DNA of 40,065 nucleotides from Holdemanella porci (GTDB taxonomy: Bacteria; Bacillota_I; Bacilli_A; Erysipelotrichales; Erysipelotrichaceae). Shown here one piece after another: positions 33,941-40,065 of the stretch; position 1 is the first letter of the stretch, and the number at the start of each line of letters is the position of its first letter. The notes below the pieces were generated by a model. The model made no database searches, had not been told where the DNA came from, and worked only from the letters and a program-made list of their open reading frames with translations. Both the position numbers and the translations under genes were made by a program. The stretch is taken from NCBI RefSeq assembly GCF_019052655.1, contig NZ_JAHQVB010000012.1, positions 1 through 40,065 of the forward strand. Direction: 5' to 3'.

Positions 33941-36838
33941 ATGCGAACACCAGACTTAAACTGGATCAAAGACCCACGCGTCTTTCAAGTAAATAGACAA
34001 CACGCTTATAGCGACCACATATATACAATTGGAAAGGACAAAAAGCCAAGCTCATTCTCACTAAATGGAACATGGAAATTCAACCTTTCAAAAAATTATG
34101 ATTCATGCTTTAAATTCTTCTATAACACAGAATTTAATGACTCCAACTGGAACGACATCCAAGTGCCTGGACACATCCAACTCCAAGGATTCGATAACCC
34201 CCACTATACAGACGTTACCTACCCTTGGGATGGGCATGATGTGGCAAAACCCGGACAAATTGATATGGACAAAAATAAAGTCTATCAATACCGTAAAACA
34301 TTTGATTGTCCACAAGACTTTATTGGAAATAAACTTATCCTATCCTTTGAAGGTGCAGAATCCAACATCTACGTATGGCTAAATGGTAAATTTATCGGAT
34401 ACTCTGAAGATTCCTTTACCCCAAGCCGCTTTGACATTACGAAATACACACAAGAAAAAGATAATGTACTCTGCGTACGCATCTTTCAAAAATGCACAGG
34501 CACATGGCTAGAAGACCAAGACATGTGGCGCTTTACAGGCATATTTAGAGATGTCATGATCTATAAACAACCAAGCCTTCACATACAAGACTTAAAAATC
34601 GATACAGACATCAATCTAGACACAAATAAAAGTGTTCTTAGTTGCGTTTGTAAAATGAGTAGTAATGAACCCCATACACTACAAGCCAAACTATACGATC
34701 CACAAGGAAACATCGTATGGAATGGCAATATGCAAGATACATTTGAAATCCCTGTAGAAAACACATGTCTATGGAGTAGTGAATTTCCTAATCTTTATCA
34801 ATTAAAATTAGTATTATACGATACAAACAACGAAATCATAGAATCCATTCAAGAACAGGTAGGCTTTCGAAAATTCACACTTGAATATGGCATTATGAAA
34901 CTCAACGGAAAACGAATTGTATTCCACGGCATCAATCGCCATGAATGGAATCCAAAAACCGGAAGATGTTTATCTCAAGATCAAATGGAAGAAGACATCC
35001 ACATGTTAAAATCACTAAACATCAACGCCATAAGAACATCCCACTATCCAAACAACAGCTATTGGTATAAACTATGCGACCAATACGGAATCTACGTCAT
35101 TGACGAAATGAATCTAGAAACCCATGGAGCTAATGACATCCTTCCACAAAATAAAACCGAATGGACTGATTGCCTATTAGACCGTGCTAGAAGCATGTAT
35201 GAAAGAGATAAAAACCATGCCTGCATCTTAATGTGGTCACTTGGAAATGAATCTGGAAGTGGATCCAACTTTATGATCCTACACGACTACTTCAAAGAAC
35301 AAGACCCATCAAGACTTGTCCACTATGAAGGAATCGTACAAGATCGTACATTCGAAAACGCATCCGACATTGAATCTAGAATGTATACATCTCCAGAAAA
35401 TGTGAAAGCCTATCTAGAAAGCCATCCAATGAAACCATTTATGCTATGTGAATATATGCACGCCATGGGAAATAGTCTTGGAGGCATGGAAGAATATACC
35501 AACCTAGAAGACGAATACGAACAATACCAAGGCGGCTTTGTATGGGACTATGTAGACCAAGCCATTTTAAAAGACGGACAATACTATTATGGACAAGACT
35601 TCGACGACTATCCTAACGACTCCAACTTTTGTGGAGACGGCATCCTTTTAGCCAATCGAGAAGAAACCGGCAAAAGCCAAGAACTAAAACAACTCTATCG
35701 CTATGTCGACATGGAAATCCATTTCGATTCCGTAACAATCCGAAACAAAAACCTATTCTATGACCTAAGTAAAGACACCTTTATTTTTGAATTGAAACAA
35801 AACGGACTCGTTATTCAATCCGGCATCTTTAAAACAAGCGTAGAACCAGGCACCACAAAAACAATGCCCGTACAATTTAAACAAATCAATACCCCAGGCT
35901 ATTACACAAAAACCATCTACTACAAAACACCATTAGGCATTCAATCCTTTGACCAACAAGTCTTTGAAGTCAAACAAGACCACCCCAAAGAAAAAGCCAT
36001 GCTCGTAGTAGAAGGAAAAGAAACCATTGGCATTCAATTTATCGATACTGAATACTTATTTGACAAACGAAAAGGTTTAGTATCCATTCAAGTAAATGAT
36101 GAAGAAATACTCAAACAAGCACCAAAGCCACTCTTCTACAGAGCTTTAACCGACAATGATCGTGGTGCCAAACAAACCTATGCCAACTGGCTAAATGCCA
36201 GCCTATTTCAAAATGTAGTCGGCTTTAAAATGATACGAAACTCCAAATGCGCACAAATGATCTATACAATACAACTTGAATCCATTGAAGAAGAATGTAA
36301 ACTCGTCTACACAGTCTACAACAATCAAAGTATTCAAATCCAATTGCACCTAGACAAAAACTCACAAAGACAAACACTACCACTCTTTGGAATCGAGTTT
36401 GCTCTAAAAGAAGAGTTCAAAAACTTCGCCTATTTTGGAAAAGGCGAAAAAGACACATATATAGATCGAGACCATGCTCTAACCGATTTCTACTTTGAAA
36501 ACGTAGACACAAACTACATTCCATACTTAAAACCACAAGAACACGGTAACCACACAGACTGCAAATGGTGCAGCCTATCCAACGACACCATTCAAGTAAA
36601 CATCAAGTCTGAAAAAATGGAATGCATGGCAAGCAAGTATTCCTTTATGCACCTATATAATGCCAACCACACATTTGAACTTCCACAAACCAACACAACC
36701 CATCTAAGAATCACAAAACAACAAATGGGCGTAGGCGGAATCAACAGCTGGGGTGCAAAAGTACAACCCCAATATTTGATCGATCAATCGAAAAACCTAG
36801 ACTTTACATGTACACTTTACATTTCAAAGAAGGATTAA
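33941..36838 (+). CDS. lacZ: GH2 beta-galactosidase
   Basis: This 965-aa glycoside hydrolase family 2 enzyme would cleave terminal beta-galactosides in the cytosol, as there is no signal peptide. The N-terminal sugar-binding domain contains WKFNLS and DVTYPWDGHDV, followed by the EDQDMWRFTGIFRDV signature. The TIM barrel has FHGINRHEWNP, TSHYPN, the acid/base in WSLGNESGSG (Glu437) and the nucleophile in LCEYMHAMGNS (Glu504). The C-terminal Bgal small-chain domain ends near VGGINSWGAKVQPQYLI. It has its own promoter and terminator and no permease or regulator nearby, so it stands alone. The length is slightly below the 1000-1050 aa of the E. coli type. Confidence 0.96.
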   Translation: MRTPDLNWIKDPRVFQVNRQHAYSDHIYTIGKDKKPSSFSLNGTWKFNLSKNYDSCFKFFYNTEFNDSNWNDIQVPGHIQLQGFDNPHYTDVTYPWDGHDVAKPGQIDMDKNKVYQYRKTFDCPQDFIGNKLILSFEGAESNIYVWLNGKFIGYSEDSFTPSRFDITKYTQEKDNVLCVRIFQKCTGTWLEDQDMWRFTGIFRDVMIYKQPSLHIQDLKIDTDINLDTNKSVLSCVCKMSSNEPHTLQAKLYDPQGNIVWNGNMQDTFEIPVENTCLWSSEFPNLYQLKLVLYDTNNEIIESIQEQVGFRKFTLEYGIMKLNGKRIVFHGINRHEWNPKTGRCLSQDQMEEDIHMLKSLNINAIRTSHYPNNSYWYKLCDQYGIYVIDEMNLETHGANDILPQNKTEWTDCLLDRARSMYERDKNHACILMWSLGNESGSGSNFMILHDYFKEQDPSRLVHYEGIVQDRTFENASDIESRMYTSPENVKAYLESHPMKPFMLCEYMHAMGNSLGGMEEYTNLEDEYEQYQGGFVWDYVDQAILKDGQYYYGQDFDDYPNDSNFCGDGILLANREETGKSQELKQLYRYVDMEIHFDSVTIRNKNLFYDLSKDTFIFELKQNGLVIQSGIFKTSVEPGTTKTMPVQFKQINTPGYYTKTIYYKTPLGIQSFDQQVFEVKQDHPKEKAMLVVEGKETIGIQFIDTEYLFDKRKGLVSIQVNDEEILKQAPKPLFYRALTDNDRGAKQTYANWLNASLFQNVVGFKMIRNSKCAQMIYTIQLESIEEECKLVYTVYNNQSIQIQLHLDKNSQRQTLPLFGIEFALKEEFKNFAYFGKGEKDTYIDRDHALTDFYFENVDTNYIPYLKPQEHGNHTDCKWCSLSNDTIQVNIKSEKMECMASKYSFMHLYNANHTFELPQTNTTHLRITKQQMGVGGINSWGAKVQPQYLIDQSKNLDFTCTLYISKKD

Positions 36839-36849
36839 TTTCCTTCTTT
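36826..36849 (+). terminator. intrinsic terminator of lacZ
   Basis: A perfect 9-bp stem (AAAGAAGGA / TCCTTCTTT) with a 6-nt loop overlaps the stop codon and ends in T residues. The arms are A/T-rich at both ends, so it may work in both directions. Confidence 0.8.
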
Positions 36850-36869
36850 TCATTTATACGTTCAACACT

Positions 36870-36906
36870 AATACGTATTGTATATACACGTGTATTTTGA
36901 TATACT
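36870..36906 (+). promoter_or_regulatory. hicAB promoter with two operator-like palindromes
   Basis: TTGTAT (36878-36883) and TATACT (36901-36906) are 17 nt apart. The palindrome AATACGTATT (36870-36879) overlaps the -35, and ATACACGTGTAT (36884-36895) fills the spacer. HicB antitoxins commonly autoregulate, so these are probable HicB binding sites. Confidence 0.65.
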
Positions 36907-36927
36907 ATATGCGCAACGAGGACACAT

Positions 36928-37104
36928 ATGCCAATGACGTCAAAGGATATGGAACGACTTATCCTTGCGGATGGATGGGTATTAAAAAGCCAAGTGGGTT
37001 TCCAACATCCGACAAAAAAAGGTAAAGTGACTATACCATTTCACACAAAAGGTTTATCAAAGTCAACTGAACAATCCATTCTAAAACAAGCATGGCTTAA
37101 ATGA
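36928..37104 (+). CDS. hicA: HicA-like toxin, lacking the usual catalytic histidine segment
   Basis: HicA is a small double-stranded-RNA-binding-fold mRNA interferase. This 58-aa protein keeps the family frame: MTSKDMERLILADGWVLK at the start, HPTKKGKVTIPFH in the middle and SILKQAWLK at the end. The usual KGSHHQ stretch between the first strand and the HPTK segment is missing; here K20 SQVGFQHP runs straight through. That removes the conserved catalytic His, so activity may be lost. The ATG follows CGAGG by 6 nt. hicB begins 35 nt after the stop. It could be a decayed toxin kept by its partner, or a variant that works differently. Confidence 0.85.
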   Translation: MPMTSKDMERLILADGWVLKSQVGFQHPTKKGKVTIPFHTKGLSKSTEQSILKQAWLK

Positions 37105-37139
37105 CTCTGCTTGAATATTTTAAAAAGGAGGCAAACATT

Positions 37140-37562
37140 ATGTTGTCAATTTATCCAGCTTGTTTCTTTGAAGAAGAAAAACATTACTCAGTTATTTTTC
37201 CAGACTTCAATTATCTTTCTACATGTGGAGATTCACTACAAGACGCAATGGAAATGGCCGTAGATTGTCTAGCCGGTGCATTGTTCAGCGCAAAACTAGA
37301 CAATGAAGATATTCCAATTCCTTCAAAGTTAGAAGAAATTGATCCAACACAAATCGCATCTGAACTTGAATTCGAATTTAAACAATCTTTTGTCACACTT
37401 GTATCTGTTGATGTTGAAGAATATGCAAAAACACATTTCAATAAAGCTATCAAAAAAACATTAACCATACCCGAATGGTTAAACAAAGAAGCTATGAGCA
37501 AAAAAATCAATTTTTCGCAAGTCCTTCAAGAAGCATTGATTGCCAAATTACACTCCATGTGA
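37140..37562 (+). CDS. hicB: HicB-family antitoxin
   Basis: This 140-aa antitoxin has the partial RNase H-like HicB fold at the N-terminus (YPACFFEEEKHYSVIFPDF, then GDSLQDAMEMAVDCLAGAL). The C-terminus is a ribbon-helix-helix-like DNA-binding segment (TLTIPEWLNKEAMSKKIN, then FSQVLQEALIAKL). I start at the ATG at 37140 because AAAGGAGG lies 6 nt before it; a longer frame from 37101 overlaps hicA and would add an unconserved sequence. It is expected to bind HicA and repress the promoter upstream. A strong terminator follows. Confidence 0.9.
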   Translation: MLSIYPACFFEEEKHYSVIFPDFNYLSTCGDSLQDAMEMAVDCLAGALFSAKLDNEDIPIPSKLEEIDPTQIASELEFEFKQSFVTLVSVDVEEYAKTHFNKAIKKTLTIPEWLNKEAMSKKINFSQVLQEALIAKLHSM

Positions 37563-37591
37563 ATTATAAATAAAAAACACATTATATAATC

Positions 37592-37626
37592 AAAATCCCA
37601 TATTTTTTATTAAGATATGGGATTTT
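37592..37626 (+). terminator. intrinsic terminator of hicAB
   Basis: A perfect 12-bp stem (AAAATCCCATAT / ATATGGGATTTT) with an 11-nt loop lies 30 nt after the hicB stop. The T-rich 3' arm supplies the tail. It also marks the last unbroken host-like sequence before the transposon debris. Confidence 0.8.
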
Positions 37627-37684
37627 AAAATTATTCCTTTTTTACATTTGGCTTACAATTCAAACAAACAACTAATCAAAACTG

Positions 37685-38234
37685 TTCCTAATAATTATCA
37701 TGTTTGAATATGATCATCATTACTATTCTGTCCCCTATACTTATTATAAACAGGAAGTTACATTAAAAGCTTCATATTTCGATATTATTATCTGCGATTC
37801 TATGAACCATCTGGTCTGTACGCATAAGCGTGCTCATAAACCATTTCCAAAATATATAACAAAGGAAGAGCATATGCCTGAGAGCCATCTTTATTACTAC
37901 CTGGAAAATAAAATGAATGCAGAAGCATACAAAAGTTGGGCAAGGAGCTATTATCCAAATGTTTATGAATTTATTTGTAAGGTTATTGGTACACTTCGTT
38001 ATGAAGCACAATCTTATAAGAGCTTTATAAGAGCTGTAATGGAATTCTTCATATGTGTAAAAAAATCCAAAAGCATTTTCAGATACAGCTGCCAAAATCT
38101 GTCTGGAATCGCATATTTATACCTATACAGATTTTAAAAAGATGCTTACTAAATTAATCAATGAAAAGAAAACAAATCGTTCGGAAACTCTTCCAGAACA
38201 TAAGAATATTAGGGGTAAATCACATTTTGAATAA
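37685..38234 (+). pseudogene. IS21-type transposase istA, C-terminal remnant with several frameshifts
   Basis: Only the C-terminal part of an IstA transposase remains. The NNYHV and EYDHHYYSVPYTYY pieces belong together but lie in different frames. The HMPESHLYYY segment and SYYPNVYEFI follow. Near 38030-38090 the frame changes twice: SCNGILHMCKKI is in one frame and KAFSDTAAKICLESHIYTY in another. The tail ends LPEHKNIRGKSHFE, a typical IstA C-terminus. The N-terminal helix-turn-helix and DDE catalytic core are absent, so it cannot function. It directly precedes a damaged istB. Confidence 0.85.
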
Positions 38235-38997
38235 AACTGAAATCAAAGAAGAACAAGCGATTTATATGGATCTATATGAAAAATTAAAATCCATGAAATT
38301 TTAAGGCATGGCAGAAGAACTTCGTCTTCAACTGGAAAATCCAAACAGCGATTTAGAATCTTTTCAGGATCGTTTTGAAAAGTTGGTCACAGCTGAATGG
38401 AATCTAAGATACAACAAGAAATTTGAGCGTTATTTGAAAAAAGCTAAACTGAAAATACCTGGAGCAACATTTGATGAGAAACTTTATGATACGGATAGAC
38501 AACTGGATATACCAACAATCGAAAAGCTGAATACTTGTATATGGATAGATGAAGAAAGAAATCTAGTGGTTACAGGAATGACAGGGACAGGAAAAACATA
38601 TTACGTGAATGCCTTGGCAGTTGCAGCTTTGAAACAATTCAAAGAAGTAAGATATTATTCTGCTTCCAAACTCTTACTGGAACTCAGTGCTCATGAACAA
38701 GTGGATGATTCAATTAAATTTTTAGGTATTATGGAAAATATAGCACAAGTAGATTTATTGATTATAGATGATTTTGGACTTATGAATCTTGATGTTGAGA
38801 AATGTAGACATCTATTTGAAATTCTTGATTCAAGAGAAAGTAGAAAATCGACAGTGATAGTTTCTCAAATCCCGGTAAAAGAATGGTACGATTTATTTAA
38901 GGATTGTACATACGCTGACGCGTGTTTAGATCGAGTTCTATGTAAAGCATATCGTTTAGAATTCAAAGGTGAATCACTAAGAAATCAAAAATTTTAA
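38227..38997 (+). pseudogene. IS21-type ATPase istB interrupted by a stop codon
   Basis: IstB is the AAA+ helper ATPase of IS21 transposition. The frame from TTG at 38227 or ATG at 38266 reads MDLYEKLKSMKF, then TAA at 38302-38304, then GMAEELRLQLE, matching the family's KLKxMKLxGMAE start across the stop. The downstream part (38308-38997, 229 aa) is intact: AEWNLRYNKKFERYLKKAKL, Walker A VTGMTGTGKT, Walker B LLIIDDFGLM and CLDRVLCKAYRLEFKGESLR. Re-initiation at ATG 38308 could yield a nearly full protein, but without IstA it has no use in transposition. Confidence 0.88.
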
Positions 38998-39026
38998 CAC
39001 ACCGACTGACCGCTACAGATACACCG

Positions 39027-39049
39027 ATGGTGCGCTACACGCGCACCAT
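39027..39049 (+). terminator. intrinsic terminator after istB
   Basis: A GC-rich perfect 9-bp stem (ATGGTGCGC / GCGCACCAT) with a 5-nt loop is followed by five T residues. It lies 30 nt after the istB stop. Confidence 0.8.
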
Positions 39050-39076
39050 TTTTCCGTCATATGCTTGTAACCAGAA

Positions 39077-39128
39077 GTGTACATTCTTAAACGATCATTT
39101 ATGTACACATTTAGATTATCATTTATGT
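39077..39128. repeat. IS21-end-like repeats
   Basis: ATCATTTATGT occurs twice (39094-39104 and 39118-39128), 24 nt apart. An inverted pair GTGTACAT / ATGTACAC (39077-39084 and 39101-39108) overlaps the first. IS21 elements carry multiple terminal repeats bound by IstA, so this is probably the right end of the decayed element. Confidence 0.4.
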
Positions 39129-39134
39129 TCTGAT

Positions 39135-39181
39135 TCCATCTCACGATGGAGACCCTTGGTCTTGGCTAGTGGTTGGCCACT
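39135..39181. other. three consecutive short hairpins
   Basis: TCCATC-tcac-GATGGA, GACC-ctt-GGTC and AGTGG-ttgg-CCACT follow each other almost without spacers. Such packing suggests a folded RNA or a structured transposon end. No T tract follows, so they are not terminators. No known RNA family is recognised. Confidence 0.4.
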
Positions 39182-39393
39182 GTGATAACAACCCCCACAA
39201 AAAACTTTCACTGTCTAGATATATGTCATGCCCTGCGTACAAAAGAGCAGAGATTTCGAATATATAAAAATAGATAGGGATAAATCAACCTTTAAAAGTC
39301 ATAGGGATTTTGACTCTGAGATAGAGATGACCTTTAAACACTTTTAGGGTTTACTTTCCCTATCTTTTTGTTACAGTATTTTTAGAAGGGATT

Positions 39394-39450
39394 GGACGTA
39401 AAAAAAGGTAGAAATCCAGCACCGATCAAAGTTGTGATTTCTACCCGTCC
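39394..39450. repeat. long stem-loop before the zinc-ribbon frame
   Basis: GGTAGAAATC (39407-39416) pairs perfectly with GATTTCTACC (39436-39445), and GGACG (39394-39398) pairs with CGTCC (39446-39450) across an A-rich bulge. It ends 14 nt before the start codon at 39465, where it could limit translation or be an element end. Confidence 0.5.
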
Positions 39451-39464
39451 TCTTAGACAATTAT

Positions 39465-39988
39465 ATGATACTGAAAATTACCAACGACTTCAACCTGATT
39501 TTGAATAAAGATGATTATCAAGCTTTTGTTAATGCGATTGATTTGCTGTCTTTACATTGTCCTGTTTGTGGTGTCGTTGGCCTTTTTATATTATATGGAC
39601 ACTACACAAGATTTGTGATCATTGATGATCTTTCCAGTGGTGAGTGTAAGATTCAAATTCATGTTCAGCGTATCCAGTGTACTCAATGTAAATCCACTCA
39701 TGCCTTGCTTCCAACTAATTTTGTCCCTTATACTCAGTTCACTTATCTTTTCATTTACTATATTGTACACTCGATGAGAATGATGATTTGATTACTTCTT
39801 TTGAAGTTGCTCTACAAACGATTCGTAAAGTTAAAGCTCGTGTAATCGAATTCTGGGATTCGCTGTTTCCAGACTGGAGAGATTTCAAGCAGGATGACTT
39901 GAAAATAGAATCTTTAAAGCGTCACAATATCCTCTTTGGATCCACTAGAAGCTATTGTAAACTTTGTGTACTACCAACAGAGCTGTAA
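39465..39988 (+). pseudogene. DUF6431-like zinc-ribbon, transposase-associated gene with a frameshift
   Basis: The first frame (39465-39791, 108 aa) carries two CxxC pairs (Cys32/Cys35 and Cys72/Cys75) around GHYTRF and QRIQCTQCKSTHALLP, a zinc-ribbon pattern I associate with DUF6431, often linked to transposases. After FTYLFIYYIVHS the sense moves to a second frame, DENDDLITSFEVALQTIRKV, ending at 39988. No homopolymer marks the shift, so this is probably a true mutation. No ribosome site precedes the first ATG; a stem-loop does. A new frame starts 58 nt downstream with an excellent ribosome site. The family name is tentative, the motif pattern is clear. Confidence 0.6.
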
Positions 39989-40045
39989 CTCTGATTCTGA
40001 TTTCTTTTGATATTATGTCATTGAAATCAGAAAGGAGATGATCTT

Positions 40046-40065
40046 ATGATCGAAAATGATGCTTT
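40046..40065 (+). CDS. start of a gene cut by the window edge
   Basis: AAAGGAGA lies 7 nt before an ATG, and the frame (MIENDA) stays open to the end of the window. With the zinc-ribbon remnant upstream it may be the transposase gene of the same element. Nothing more can be read. Confidence 0.5.

Larger units (their letters stand above)
38998..39464. other. hairpin-rich non-coding region between two mobile-element remnants
   Basis: There is no convincing gene in these 467 nt. They hold the istB terminator (39027-39049), IS21-end-like repeats (39077-39128), three consecutive short hairpins (39135-39181), a 9-bp long-range inverted repeat AGATAGGGA/TCCCTATCT (39272-39280 with 39357-39365) ending in T5, and a two-part stem (39394-39398 with 39446-39450, and 39407-39416 with 39436-39445) just before the next frame. 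The region may contain the ends of two elements. Confidence 0.6.

Noticed and set aside
37101..37562. The longer hicB start overlapping hicA
   Set aside because: The extra 13 residues are not part of the family, and AAAGGAGG sits correctly for the ATG at 37140.
37592..37626. The 12-bp inverted repeat as the left end of the IS21 element
   Set aside because: The spacing after hicB, the loop size and T-rich arm fit a terminator, and it does not resemble the repeats near 39077-39128.
1..40065. CRISPR arrays, tRNA or rRNA genes
   Set aside because: No regularly spaced repeats, cloverleaf sequences or conserved rRNA segments were seen on reading both strands.

Overview
The window is AT-rich DNA with strong GGAGG-type ribosome sites, a Gram-positive lipobox protein, an LCP cell-wall ligase, no outer-membrane genes and tightly packed collinear operons. 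This suggests a low-GC Firmicute, possibly an Erysipelotrichia-type gut or oral anaerobe. That placement is inference; no rRNA or ribosomal protein gene is present.

Region 1 (about 0.15-25.2 kb, all on the minus strand) is a large cell-surface rhamnose polysaccharide locus. Reading in the direction of transcription it holds an initiating sugar-phosphate transferase, a GT4, three GT2 enzymes, an LCP ligase and another GT4 (terminator). Then come an ABC exporter (Wzt, Wzm) and a two-domain GT2 (terminator). Next are a polyprenyl-phosphate sugar synthase, a DUF2304 partner, a large polytopic membrane protein, a MerR-methyltransferase fusion, a GT2, a Wzx-type flippase and a GT2 (terminator). Last come the dTDP-rhamnose genes rfbA-C-B-D, interleaved with a GT14 and a GT4. 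The third block matches the logic of the streptococcal GacI/J/K/L side-chain decoration system. The likely job is a rhamnan backbone made in the cytosol, exported by Wzm/Wzt, decorated outside from lipid-linked sugars, and attached to the wall by the LCP enzyme.

Region 2 (25.4-29.3 kb) is a polysaccharide O-acylation cassette. A secreted SGNH lipoprotein diverges from a DUF4358 protein, an MBOAT acyltransferase and a DHHW/AlgX-like protein. The two arms share a palindromic divergent promoter.

Region 3 (29.3-33.8 kb) looks like a small accessory island. It has two different Panacea (DUF4065) antitoxin-type genes, each followed by a candidate toxin: one a membrane protein, one unrecognised. 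It also has an intact DUF2871 membrane gene, a 145-bp partial copy of that gene bracketing the first Panacea pair, a GNAT gene broken by a frameshift at A7, and a 45-aa hydrophobic gene with its own promoter and terminator.

Region 4 (33.9-37.6 kb) has a GH2 beta-galactosidase and a HicAB module whose HicA lacks the usual catalytic histidine region. Region 5 (37.6-40.1 kb) is mobile-element debris: decayed IS21-type istA/istB, a hairpin-rich non-coding stretch, and a frameshifted zinc-ribbon (DUF6431-like) ORF leading to a gene cut off by the window edge.

No tRNA, rRNA or CRISPR array was seen. The strongest candidates for something undescribed are the Panacea pairs with unrecognised effectors, the repeat-bracketed cassette, and the MerR-methyltransferase embedded in a glycan operon.
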